Origin: Deltaproteobacteria bacterium
GTDB taxonomy: Bacteria > Desulfobacterota > Desulfobulbia > Desulfobulbales > VMSU01
NCBI GenBank assembly: GCA_021782655.1
Contig: JAJXUT010000007.1
Span: 1 to 47,311, forward strand
Length of the DNA stretch: 47,311 bases
Reading direction: 5' to 3'
Shown here: piece by piece, positions 25,373-33,201 of the stretch
How the letters are laid out: each line of letters opens with the position of its first letter
Numbering within the stretch: the first letter of the stretch is position 1
Notes under the pieces: model-generated
The model's database searches: none
The model's input: the letters and a program-made list of their open reading frames with translations, nothing else
Told to the model about the DNA's origin: nothing
Position numbers and translations under genes: made by a program

Positions 25373-26188
25373 ATGAATATGCTCTTTCCCCTGACCTATC
25401 TCGGCTATCTCCTGGCCACCGCCACCTACCTCCTCTGGTTCATCAACCAGCAGCGAACGGCGCGGCTGGCGGCCCGCTGGCTGCTCACCGCCGCCGGCGT
25501 CCTGCACACCTTAAACCTGGTGGCCAGGTATTTCGAGGCTGGCCACACCCCGATCAGCAACATGCACGAGGCGGTCTCCTTCTTCGCCTGGTCGATGACC
25601 TGGGGCTTTCTCATCTTCCGCTGGCGCTATCGGGTCAAGAACTTCGGCTCTTTTGTCAGCGTTGGCATCACCCTCTTGATGACCGTCGCCGCCCTGGCCT
25701 CCAAGGAGGTCACCCCCCTGCCGCCGGCGATGCGCAGCCTCTGGCTGCCGGTGCACGCCTCCATCGCCCTGATGGCCAACGCCTTTCTGGCCATGGGCTT
25801 CTGCGGCGGGGTCATGTACCTATTGCAGGAACGGGAGATCAAGTCCCGGCGCTTCGGCATCTTCTACGAGCGGCTGCCCTCGCTGGAGGCCTTAGACAAC
25901 CTAAATCAGCACTGCCTGTCCGCCGGCTTCCCGCTGCTTACCTTAGGCATCATCACCGGCTCCTTCTGGGCCAAGCAGGCCTGGGGCAGTTACTGGCAGT
26001 GGGACCCCAAAGAGACCTGGTCGCTGATCACCTGGTTCATCTACGCCGCCCTGCTGCATTTTCGGTTCACCATGGGCTGGCGACGACGGCGGGCCGCGAT
26101 CATGTCGATGATCGGCTTTGCCGCCGCCCTGTTCACCCTCTGGGGGGTCACCTATCTGTTGGGGGGGATCCACGCCTATGTCGGCTGA
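25373..26188 (+). CDS. ccsA: Cytochrome c assembly protein CcsA/CcmC-like
   Basis: The 271-residue integral membrane protein has about eight hydrophobic helices. It shows the haem-handling signature WGSYWQWDPKETWSLITWF, the tryptophan-rich WWD-type motif of CcsA/CcmC/CcmF. This places it in the system II (Ccs) route that delivers haem for c-type cytochromes. The start at 25373 (MNMLFPLTYLGYLL) is chosen because the frame upstream to 25238 lies in repeat copy 4. The gene overlaps hemA by 11 bases. Confidence 0.93.
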   Translation: MNMLFPLTYLGYLLATATYLLWFINQQRTARLAARWLLTAAGVLHTLNLVARYFEAGHTPISNMHEAVSFFAWSMTWGFLIFRWRYRVKNFGSFVSVGITLLMTVAALASKEVTPLPPAMRSLWLPVHASIALMANAFLAMGFCGGVMYLLQEREIKSRRFGIFYERLPSLEALDNLNQHCLSAGFPLLTLGIITGSFWAKQAWGSYWQWDPKETWSLITWFIYAALLHFRFTMGWRRRRAAIMSMIGFAAALFTLWGVTYLLGGIHAYVG

Positions 26189-27482
26189 TAGTCTGTTGAT
26201 CGTCGGGGTCAACCACAAGGTGGCCCCGGTCGAGATCCGCGAGAAGCTGGCCCACAATGCGGGCTGCGAAAACCCGGTGGTGACGATCAAGACCCTGCCC
26301 GGCTGCCGGGAGTGCTGTTTTCTGGGCACCTGCAACCGGGTGGAGGTGATCTGCGCCAGCCACGCCCCGGAAGACACCGCCCGGCTCATCCGCCAGCATC
26401 TGTTCTCCGGGGCCGGTCTGTCCGAGGCCGAGATCGAGCGCTACAGCTACCTGCACATCGGCAGGGAGGCGGTCAACCACCTCTTCCGGGTAGCGGCGAG
26501 CTTGGACTCCATGATCGTGGGCGAGCCGCAGATCCTGGGCCAGCTCAAGAAGGCCTACCGGGCCGCTGCCGAGCTCAAGACCGTGGGCCCGGTGTTAAAC
26601 AAGTTCATCAACAAGTCCTTTTCAGTGGCCAAGCGGGTGCGCACCGAGACCAACATCGGCGGCAGCGCGGTGTCCATCAGCTATGCCGCAGTGCAACTGG
26701 CCAAGAAGATCTTCGGCTCCTTAAACGACAAGCGGGTGATGCTGGTCGGGGCCGGCGAGATGGCGGAGCTAGCGGCGGAGCATCTAATCGCCCAGGGCAT
26801 CGCCGGGGTGGTGGTGGCCAACCGCACCCTGGAGCGGGCCATTACCCTGGCCCAGCGCTTCAACGGCACCGCCGTCTCCCTGGAGGGCCTGAGCGGGGAG
26901 CTTGAGAACGTCGATATCCTGATCAGCTCCACCGGGGCCACCGGCCTGGTGCTGATGCGCGACGACGTCAAGCCCATCATGCGCCAGCGGATGAACCGGC
27001 CCCTGTTCCTGATCGACATCGCGGTGCCCCGGGACCTCGATCCCAAGCTCAACGACTTGGACAACGTCTATCTCTACGACATCGACAACCTAAAGGACGT
27101 GGTCGAGGTCAACAAGTCGGAGCGCCAGAAGGAGGCGGACAGCGCCAGCCGGATCGTGGACGAGGAGACCGCCAAGTTCCAGCTCTGGCTGGAGGGCATG
27201 GGGATGACCCCGACCATCGTCGCCCTGCGCAACAAGGCCGATACCCTGCGCCAGGCGGAGCTGGAGAAGACCCTTTCTCAACTCAAGGAACTCTCCCCCA
27301 AGCAGGTCAAGGCCATCGAGGTGCTGGCCGCCTCGCTCATCAACAAGATGCTGCACCACCCCATCGTCTTCCTCAAGGCCAAGGGTGGCGCGGATGAACA
27401 GGCCGAGCGCCTGGACTCCATCCGGCAGATCTACGGCCTTGACCCCGAAGAATCGAACCTTGACGAAGAAGATCAGGTATAA
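26178..27482 (+). CDS. hemA: Glutamyl-tRNA reductase
   Basis: HemA reduces glutamyl-tRNA to glutamate-1-semialdehyde with NADPH, which HemL then converts to 5-aminolevulinate. The 434-residue protein has IVGVNHKVAPVEIREKL at the start, the catalytic cysteine in GTCNRVEV, DSMIVGEPQILGQLK, the NADP-binding VMLVGAGEMAELAAEHL, and the C-terminal dimerisation helix. The true start at 26178 overlaps ccsA; earlier in-frame codons encode unrelated sequence. Clustering of haem synthesis with cytochrome c assembly is functionally coherent. Confidence 0.97.
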   Translation: MSADSLLIVGVNHKVAPVEIREKLAHNAGCENPVVTIKTLPGCRECCFLGTCNRVEVICASHAPEDTARLIRQHLFSGAGLSEAEIERYSYLHIGREAVNHLFRVAASLDSMIVGEPQILGQLKKAYRAAAELKTVGPVLNKFINKSFSVAKRVRTETNIGGSAVSISYAAVQLAKKIFGSLNDKRVMLVGAGEMAELAAEHLIAQGIAGVVVANRTLERAITLAQRFNGTAVSLEGLSGELENVDILISSTGATGLVLMRDDVKPIMRQRMNRPLFLIDIAVPRDLDPKLNDLDNVYLYDIDNLKDVVEVNKSERQKEADSASRIVDEETAKFQLWLEGMGMTPTIVALRNKADTLRQAELEKTLSQLKELSPKQVKAIEVLAASLINKMLHHPIVFLKAKGGADEQAERLDSIRQIYGLDPEESNLDEEDQV

Positions 27483-27520
27483 CGGGTGGTTGCCTTCCCC
27501 TCGCCCGGGTCGGAAAAACA

Positions 27521-27549
27521 TTGACTCAGATGATAATAATTACTAATAT
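27521..27549 (+). promoter_or_regulatory. Promoter and PerR/Fur-type operator of the regulator gene
   Basis: TTGACT (27521-27526), a 17-base spacer and TAATAT (27544-27549) form a near-consensus promoter. The spacer contains TGATAATAATTACTA (27531-27545), an AT-rich imperfect palindrome resembling Fur/PerR boxes. Binding there would occlude the polymerase, so the regulator probably represses itself. Confidence 0.65.
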
Positions 27550-27579
27550 AGCTGTAACCAGGCGCTAAGGCTCATATCC

Positions 27580-27993
27580 ATGCTAGAGGATACCTCGCTT
27601 AGAATAACCAGGCAGCGGCGGGTGATTTTGGAGGAGCTGCGCGCCGTGACCTCGCATCCCACCGCCGACGAGATGTACGAGATGGTGCGGCGGCGGCTGC
27701 CCAAGGTCAGCCTGGGCACGGTCTATCGCAACCTCGAGATCCTGGCCGAGAGCGGGGTTGTGATGAAGATCGATGTCGGCGGCACCAAGAAGCGTTTCGA
27801 CGGCAACGTGGCCGTGCACCACCACCTGCGGTGCGTGGCCTGCGGCCGGGTGGACGACGTGGATCTGAACCCCGGGGTTGATCTGGAGGCCTTGGCCGCC
27901 GCCCGGACGGATTACGACATCCTCAGGCACCGGCTGGAGTTCGTGGGCGTCTGTCCGGCCTGCAAGCCCAAGGAGGGCCAGGGCCGGGATTAG
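27580..27993 (+). CDS. perR: PerR/Fur family transcriptional repressor
   Basis: This 137-residue metalloregulator has a winged-helix domain (LRITRQRRVILEEL...VSLGTVYRNLEILAESG), then the histidine-rich metal site VHHHLRCVACGRVDDVD, and a second Cys pair CPAC near the end for structural zinc. The short length and the immediately following rubrerythrin, superoxide reductase and ferritin genes favour a PerR-type peroxide sensor over an iron Fur. The assignment is from context. The probable autoregulatory operator lies at 27531-27545. Confidence 0.87.
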   Translation: MLEDTSLRITRQRRVILEELRAVTSHPTADEMYEMVRRRLPKVSLGTVYRNLEILAESGVVMKIDVGGTKKRFDGNVAVHHHLRCVACGRVDDVDLNPGVDLEALAAARTDYDILRHRLEFVGVCPACKPKEGQGRD

Positions 27994-27995
27994 GC

Positions 27996-28024
27996 TTGCC
28001 GGGCAGACGGGATCGGCCTATAAT
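27996..28024 (+). promoter_or_regulatory. Sigma-70-type promoter of rubrerythrin
   Basis: TTGCCG (27996-28001) and a perfect TATAAT (28019-28024) are separated by 17 bases. It overlaps the first bases after the perR stop, so the rubrerythrin genes can be transcribed independently of perR. Nearby TTTGATAACAATTTT could be an operator half, but this is weak. Confidence 0.7.
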
Positions 28025-28077
28025 AAAACTGGCGCTTTGATAACAATTTTCCAACCAATTGACCAAGGAGAACGCGC

Positions 28078-28653
28078 ATGGCAAGATTAAAGGGAACGGA
28101 AACCGAAAAAAACCTCTTAAAGGCCTTCGCCGGCGAGTCCCAGGCCCGCAACCGCTACACCTACTTCGCCTCCGTGGCCCGCAAGGAGGGTTACGTGCAG
28201 ATCTCCCAGATCTTCGAGGAGACGGCCAGCCAAGAAAAAGAGCACGCCAAGCGGCTCTTCAAGCTCCTGGAGGGCGGCGAACTGGAGATCACCGCCAGCT
28301 TCCCCGCCGGGGTCATCGGCACCACCCTGGAGAACTTAAAGGCCGCCGCTAGCGGCGAGCATTACGAGCAGACCAGCATGTACCCCGACTTCGCCAAGAT
28401 CGCCAAGGCGGAGGGCTTCCCGGACATCGCCTACATATTCATGGCCATCGCGGTGGCGGAGCGGCAGCACGAAAAACGCTACCTCGCCCTGGCGGCCAAC
28501 ATCGAATCTGGCCGGGTGTTCAAGCGCGAGGACAAGGTCACCTGGCGCTGCGCCAACTGCGGCTATCTGCACGAGGGCAAGGAGGCCCCGGAGACCTGCC
28601 CGGCCTGCGCCCACGAGCGGGCCCACTTCGAGTTGCTGGCCGAAAACTGGTAA
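28078..28653 (+). CDS. rbr: Rubrerythrin
   Basis: Rubrerythrin reduces hydrogen peroxide in anaerobes with electrons from rubredoxin or NAD(P)H-linked reductases. The 191-residue protein has the N-terminal four-helix diiron domain (ligands including Glu20, Glu53 and His56 in ETASQEKEHAKRL, and AVAERQHEKRY in the second pair). The C-terminal rubredoxin-like FeCys4 domain has C158, C161, C174 and C177. The CAAGGAGAA ribosome-binding site is strong. Confidence 0.97.
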   Translation: MARLKGTETEKNLLKAFAGESQARNRYTYFASVARKEGYVQISQIFEETASQEKEHAKRLFKLLEGGELEITASFPAGVIGTTLENLKAAASGEHYEQTSMYPDFAKIAKAEGFPDIAYIFMAIAVAERQHEKRYLALAANIESGRVFKREDKVTWRCANCGYLHEGKEAPETCPACAHERAHFELLAENW

Positions 28654-28698
28654 TTCCAAACGTCCCACCCCTAATAATTTCAAAAAGGAGAAATCGTC

Positions 28699-29073
28699 AT
28701 GGCCAAAAAGAACGAGATCTACCGTTGTGAACTGTGCGGCAACATGGTCGAGATGGTGCATGTCGGCGGCGGCGAGCTGGTCTGCTGCGGTCAGCCGATG
28801 ACCCTGCTGGCCGAAAACAGCGTGGACGCCGCCAAGGAGAAACACGTCCCGGTGATCGAGAAGGCGGCGGGCGGGGTAAAGGTCAAGGTGGGGGCGGTGG
28901 CTCACCCCATGACCGACGCCCACTTCATCGAGTTCATTGAGCTGATGGCGGGGGAGGCGGTCTATCGTCAGGATCTCAAGCCCGGCGACGCCCCCGAGGC
29001 CTTCTTCGCCGTCCAGGCGGACAACCTCTCGGCCCGGGCCTACTGCAACCTCCACGGGCTGTGGAGGAGTTAG
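28699..29073 (+). CDS. dfx: Desulfoferrodoxin (superoxide reductase)
   Basis: This 124-residue two-iron protein reduces superoxide to peroxide without producing oxygen. The desulforedoxin-type FeCys4 site is C10, C13, C29 and C30. The catalytic Fe(His4Cys) site matches the canonical positions: His49, His69, His75, Cys116 and His119, with the Glu47-Lys48 pair next to it. It stands between rubrerythrin, which would remove the peroxide formed, and ferritin. AAAGGAGAAA precedes the ATG. Confidence 0.98.
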   Translation: MAKKNEIYRCELCGNMVEMVHVGGGELVCCGQPMTLLAENSVDAAKEKHVPVIEKAAGGVKVKVGAVAHPMTDAHFIEFIELMAGEAVYRQDLKPGDAPEAFFAVQADNLSARAYCNLHGLWRS

Positions 29074-29076
29074 GCC

Positions 29077-29592
29077 ATGCTTAGCGAGCGGATGCAGGGG
29101 GCGCTAAACGAACAGATCAACGCCGAGCTTTACTCCTCCTACCTTTATCTGGCGATGAGCTCGCATTTTTCCTCGGCAAACCTGGCGGGCATGGCGAGCT
29201 GGATGCGGGTGCAGGTTCAGGAGGAGTTGTTCCACGCCATCAAGATGTACGACTTTGTCAACGAACGTGGCGGCCGGGCGATGATGAAGGCCATCAGCCA
29301 GCCGCCGGGGGCCTGGGATTCGGCCCTGGCGGTCTTCGAGGCCGGACTGGATCACGAACGCAAGGTCACCGGCCTGATCAACAACTTAGTCGATGTGGCC
29401 ATCGCCGAGCGGGACCACGCCACCTCCATCTTCCTGCAGTGGTTCGTCACCGAGCAGGTCGAGGAGGAGGCCAACGCCAGCGGCATCGTCAGCAAGCTCA
29501 GGATGATCGGCCATGACGCCAGCAGCCTCTTCGCCCTGGATCAGGAGCTGGGGCAACGGGTGTTTGTCATGCCGGCCACCCCAACGGCCTAG
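29077..29592 (+). CDS. ftnA: Ferritin (FtnA type)
   Basis: This 171-residue ferritin oxidises and stores iron and starts three bases after the dfx stop. The ferroxidase ligands lie in NEQINAELYSSYLYLAMSS (first Glu), QVQEELFHAIKMYDFV (Glu and His) and VTEQVEEE in helix 4. No haem-binding methionine pattern typical of bacterioferritin is seen. It removes Fe(II) that would otherwise feed Fenton chemistry during peroxide stress. Confidence 0.96.
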   Translation: MLSERMQGALNEQINAELYSSYLYLAMSSHFSSANLAGMASWMRVQVQEELFHAIKMYDFVNERGGRAMMKAISQPPGAWDSALAVFEAGLDHERKVTGLINNLVDVAIAERDHATSIFLQWFVTEQVEEEANASGIVSKLRMIGHDASSLFALDQELGQRVFVMPATPTA

Positions 29593-29634
29593 GAGAGCGG
29601 CTCAGGCCGCCCGCCTGTTTGAGGCCCGTATCGC

Positions 29635-29675
29635 GGCGCCGGCCCGGAGCGAAACCAGGGCTGGCGCCTTTTTTT
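29635..29675 (+). terminator. Rho-independent terminator after ftnA
   Basis: GGCGCCGGCCC pairs with GGGCTGGCGCC (one G-U pair) around a 12-base loop and is followed directly by seven T residues. It closes the perR/rbr/dfx/ftnA transcript. Confidence 0.93.
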
Positions 29676-29750
29676 ATGCCGCTTACTTGGACGTCCGCAG
29701 CCCAAGAGAAGGCGGATAGAAATCCACAACCTTATGTAAGGAGAAGATAA

Positions 29751-30944
29751 ATGGCGATCACCAAGATCAAAGACGACCTGTACTGGGTGGGGGCGGTGGA
29801 CTGGGACGTGCGCGACTTCCACGGCTACGCCATCTACAAGGGCACCACCTACAACGCCTATCTGGCGATGGACGAGAAGATCACCCTGTTCGACACGGTA
29901 AAGGCCAATTTTTACGAGGACCTGTTGTTTCACCTTCGGGAGCTTATTGAGCCCAGCAAGATCGACTACCTCGTGGTCAACCACGTGGAGATGGATCACT
30001 CCGGCTGCCTGCCCAAGATCATCGAGCTGGTCAAGCCGGAGAAGGTGTTCTGCTCGCCGATGGGCGAGAAGGCGCTGCTTGAACACTTCCACCGCCCGGA
30101 CTGGCCCTTGCAGGTGGTCAAGTCGGGCGACAGCATCCGCCTGGGCAAAAAGACGGTCACCTTCCTCGAGACCCGGATGCTGCACTGGCCGGACAGCATG
30201 TTCTCCTATATCCCCGAGGACAAGCTCTTGATCTCCAGCGACGCCTTCGGCCAGCACGTCGCCACCGCCGAGCGCTTTGTTGACGAGGTGGAGCTGGGCG
30301 AGGTGATGCGCCACGCCGCCAAGTACTACGCCAACATCCTAAACCTCTTCTCCCCCAACGTCCAGAAGCTGCTGGCCCAGGTGGCGGAGCTGAAGCTCGA
30401 CATCGACATGGTGGCCCCGGATCACGGCCTGATCTGGCGCGGCAACCATCAGGTTATTCTGGAGGCCTACGACCGCTGGAGCCGGCGGGAGACCACCCGC
30501 AAGGCCCTGGTGATCTACGACTCGATGTGGCACAGCACCACTAAGATGGCCAAGGCCATCGCCGGGGCGATCAGCCGCGAGGGGGTGGCGGTGAAGATGA
30601 TGAACCTGGCGGTCACCCACCGCAGCGACATCATGACCGAGATCCTTGATTGCCGGGCCCTGGTCTTCGGCTCGCCGACCTTGAACAACGGCATCCTGCC
30701 CCGGATGGGGGATTTCCTGACCTACCTGAAGGGCCTGCGGCCCAAGGGCAAGGTGGGGGCCGCCTTCGGCTCCTTCGGCTGGAGCGGCGAGGCGGTGAAG
30801 ATCATGAACGAGGCAATGGAGGGAATGGAGGTCAAGGTGCTCGACCCAGGGCTCAAGGTCAGAAACGTGCCCACGGACGAGGATTTTGGCAAGTGCAAGG
30901 CCCTGGGCGCCAAGATCGCCGCCGCAGTCAAAGAGCTGGGCTGA
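29751..30944 (+). CDS. Flavodiiron protein (rubredoxin:oxygen/NO oxidoreductase type)
   Basis: This 397-residue enzyme has an N-terminal metallo-beta-lactamase-like diiron domain with ligands His78, Glu80, Asp82, His83 (HVEMDH), His145, Asp164 and His225. The C-terminal FMN-binding flavodoxin domain starts near KALVIYDSMWHSTTKMAKAI. Flavodiiron proteins reduce oxygen to water or NO to N2O in anaerobes, with electrons from rubredoxin. No rubredoxin domain is fused, and none is adjacent. All diiron ligands are present. TAAGGAGAAG precedes the ATG. The HEAT-protein gene follows six bases after the stop. Confidence 0.96.
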   Translation: MAITKIKDDLYWVGAVDWDVRDFHGYAIYKGTTYNAYLAMDEKITLFDTVKANFYEDLLFHLRELIEPSKIDYLVVNHVEMDHSGCLPKIIELVKPEKVFCSPMGEKALLEHFHRPDWPLQVVKSGDSIRLGKKTVTFLETRMLHWPDSMFSYIPEDKLLISSDAFGQHVATAERFVDEVELGEVMRHAAKYYANILNLFSPNVQKLLAQVAELKLDIDMVAPDHGLIWRGNHQVILEAYDRWSRRETTRKALVIYDSMWHSTTKMAKAIAGAISREGVAVKMMNLAVTHRSDIMTEILDCRALVFGSPTLNNGILPRMGDFLTYLKGLRPKGKVGAAFGSFGWSGEAVKIMNEAMEGMEVKVLDPGLKVRNVPTDEDFGKCKALGAKIAAAVKELG

Positions 30945-30950
30945 TCCGTC

Positions 30951-31640
30951 ATGGCGGGAGGGGTTAGGGAGTTAACCCGGCAGGTGGCCGCCTGGCTCAA
31001 GGGGCCTGATTTGGCCACGGCCCTGGCCCAGGTGGGCGCCCTGCCCCCGGACAAGCTCGTCAAGCCCCTGTTCTCCTGCCTGTGCGCCCCCGAGCCACGG
31101 CTCAAGTGGCACGCCGTCTCGGCCTTCGGCCAGACGGTGGCCGCCTTGGCCGGCCGGGAGCTGGAGGCGGCCCGGGTGGTCATCCGGCGCTGCATGTGGA
31201 TGCTAAACGACGAGTCGGGCGGCATCGGCTGGGGGGTGCCGGAGGCGATGGCCGAGGCCCTGGCCCGGCACCCAGGCCTGGCGGCGGAGTACACCCACAT
31301 CCTGGTCGCCTTCATGCGCGAGGACGGCTTCTATCTGGAGCTGCCCGCCCTGCAACAGGGCCTGCTCTGGGGGGTGGCCCGGCTGGCCGAGATCGAGGCC
31401 CGGCGGCTTCGGGAGCGGGAGGCGGCTCGTTACCTGCGGCCCTACCTCGACTCCGGCGACCAACTGGTCATCGGACTGGCCTGCCTGGCCCTGGGACGTT
31501 TGGGCGACCGGCGGGATATCCCCGCTATCTCCTCCCACCGCGCCCTTACCACCCCCAGCACCATCTACCAGAACGGAGAGTTTATAACCCGCACCGTGGC
31601 CCAACTGGCCGAGGAGGCCATCAGCCTTCTGGGCGGCTGA
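30951..31640 (+). CDS. HEAT-repeat protein (DVU0298 family)
   Basis: The 229-residue all-helical protein resembles the DVU0298 family of Desulfovibrio, of which a structure is known but no function. It has HEAT-like helices, a conserved MWMLNDESGGIGWGVPEAMAE segment, and a late LGRLGDRRDIPAI repeat. It begins six bases after the flavodiiron protein stop, so the two are co-transcribed. That position suggests a role in oxygen or NO response, but the role is unknown. Confidence 0.87.
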   Translation: MAGGVRELTRQVAAWLKGPDLATALAQVGALPPDKLVKPLFSCLCAPEPRLKWHAVSAFGQTVAALAGRELEAARVVIRRCMWMLNDESGGIGWGVPEAMAEALARHPGLAAEYTHILVAFMREDGFYLELPALQQGLLWGVARLAEIEARRLREREAARYLRPYLDSGDQLVIGLACLALGRLGDRRDIPAISSHRALTTPSTIYQNGEFITRTVAQLAEEAISLLGG

Positions 31641-31648
31641 TGGCTTAC

Positions 31649-32389
31649 TTAAAGCGGACGACGGCTTAACACCTGCCCCTGTGTGCCGATGACCACCACC
31701 TGGGCGGGAATCTCCCGGCCCGCTAAGGCCAGGGCCCGTTTCAGGATCGCGGCCATTCCCTGGCAACAGGGCACCTCCATGATCGCCACCAACAGGGACT
31801 TGATCCGGCCTTGGGTGATGACCTGGGCGAATTTTTGCACGTAGCCCTCCGGGTCGTCGAATTTGGGACAGCCCAGCATCACCGCCCGGCCCGCCAGCAA
31901 CTCAGCGTGAAAGCCGGGATAGGCGACCGGGACGCAGTCGGCGGCCACCAGCAGTTCGGCGTTGGCCAAAAAAGGGGCGTCCGCCGCCACCAGACGGATC
32001 TGAACCGGCCAGTGGCTCAGGCCGGAGGCCCCTGCCGGCCGGAGGCTTACCGGCTGGTTGGCCGTCTGGCAGGGGCTGGGGGCGAAGACCTGTGCCACCG
32101 CCCCCGGACAGGCGTGAACAGGTGGCGCCCCGGCGGCCTTCGGCTGCTTGCCGAGCAGCTCGGCCACCGCCTCCTCGTCGAACTCCGTGGCCTCCCGCTC
32201 CACGATCCTGAGCGCCCCGGTCGGGCAGCCGCCCAGGCAGGCGCCCAGACCGTCGCAGTATTTGTCCGCCATTAGCCTGGCCTTGCCGTCCACCAGGCGC
32301 AGGGCGCTCTCAGCGCAGTCCACGATGCACTGGCCGCAGCCGGTGCACTTCTCCTCGTCGATCTCGATGATCTTTCTTTTCACCAGCAT
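31649..32389 (-). CDS. Ferredoxin-domain protein of the hcp cluster
   Basis: The 246-residue protein starts with two 4Fe-4S binding motifs: CTGCGQCIVDC (about residues 15-25) and, after a spacer, CDGLGACLGGCPTGAL. The C-terminal half has no clear domain but contains scattered cysteines (HACPGAV, CPKFDDPEG, VPCCQG). Small ferredoxins beside hcp commonly supply electrons to Hcp. The gene is the last of the minus-strand hcp transcript. Confidence 0.87.
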   Translation of the reverse strand: MLVKRKIIEIDEEKCTGCGQCIVDCAESALRLVDGKARLMADKYCDGLGACLGGCPTGALRIVEREATEFDEEAVAELLGKQPKAAGAPPVHACPGAVAQVFAPSPCQTANQPVSLRPAGASGLSHWPVQIRLVAADAPFLANAELLVAADCVPVAYPGFHAELLAGRAVMLGCPKFDDPEGYVQKFAQVITQGRIKSLLVAIMEVPCCQGMAAILKRALALAGREIPAQVVVIGTQGQVLSRRPL

Positions 32390-32398
32390 AGTCAGCTC

Positions 32399-33094
32399 CT
32401 ATTGACCAAGTATTTTTTTACCTTCCAGGCGGCCATTCACGGTAGCCAGCCCTTGACTTAAGGCCAAGGCCGCCCGGCCGCCGGCCGGGGTCTTGGCCAG
32501 GTGGACGATCCTGGCCAGAAGCCAGGCATCGTGCAGCACCCTTTGGTTGGCGCTGGCCTCCGGGCCGGGCGGCGCTCCCAGCTGTTTTAGCAGTTCGTTC
32601 ACCTCGGCGGCCAGGCCGGGGTTGGCCTTCAGCTCGGCCAAGAGGGCCGGGGCCGCTACTGGCTCCCGCCTTTCCCCGGCCGTCACCTCTCCGTCCAGCT
32701 CGGCCAACAAGGCGGCCAGGACCACCACCGCCTTGTTGGCCTCCTCGGTCTTGGCCAGTTGCTCGGCGTAGCGAGCCGCCCGGCTGGCCTGGCCGATCTT
32801 GGCGAAATCGGCCCCCAGCCTGCCCTTCATGGCCAGGGCGGCCCGTTCCAGCAGCAGGTCCTGTTTCTGGGCCAGCATCTCGGGGGAGAGGCTGCCCAGA
32901 CACTGCTCGGCAAAGGGGCAGTACGAGGCACAACCGAAGTCGAGGCGCGGGTTGAGCAGCTCGTGGCCGCATTGCCGGCAGCGGCGGCGGCTGTCATCCT
33001 TGAAGAATTCCACCGCCCCCCCGCACTTGGGGCAATGGCTCTCGAAGATCGCCTCTCCATCCCAAAAACGGCTGTCTTGTCCAGGGCATTGCAT
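32399..33094 (-). CDS. Zinc-ribbon protein with decayed HD-like domain, hcp cluster
   Basis: The 231-residue protein begins CPGQDSRFWDGEAIFE, then a zinc ribbon (C21, C24, C39, C42), followed by C55, C59 and C65 in a CASYC-type motif. In related proteins that I recall from sulfate and metal reducers, this N-terminal part is followed by an HD phosphohydrolase domain. Here the positions that would carry the HD pair read LAELDGEV, and the later His-rich motif is absent. The C-terminal region keeps only a helical scaffold with the VLHDAWLLARIVHLAKT segment. It is probably non-catalytic. The next gene on this strand is 9 bases away. Confidence 0.78.
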   Translation of the reverse strand: MQCPGQDSRFWDGEAIFESHCPKCGGAVEFFKDDSRRRCRQCGHELLNPRLDFGCASYCPFAEQCLGSLSPEMLAQKQDLLLERAALAMKGRLGADFAKIGQASRAARYAEQLAKTEEANKAVVVLAALLAELDGEVTAGERREPVAAPALLAELKANPGLAAEVNELLKQLGAPPGPEASANQRVLHDAWLLARIVHLAKTPAGGRAALALSQGLATVNGRLEGKKILGQ

Positions 33095-33129
33095 GGTTAG
33101 GCCTCGTCAGGAAACAGGGGTCAAGATTC

Positions 33130-33182
33130 AGGAGCAAGGGGGAAGACGACGGTTAACTAACGCCCTCTTCCCCCTTGCTCCT
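33130..33182 (-). repeat. 17 bp perfect inverted repeat between hcp and the zinc-ribbon gene
   Basis: AGGAGCAAGGGGGAAGA at 33130-33146 is exactly complementary to 33166-33182, with a 19-base loop. There is no T-run on either side, so it is not a classic terminator. It may attenuate transcription or protect the mRNA end of hcp, giving more Hcp than downstream proteins. Confidence 0.75.
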
Positions 33183-33201
33183 CTAGTGTTGTCCTTTTAT
33201 C

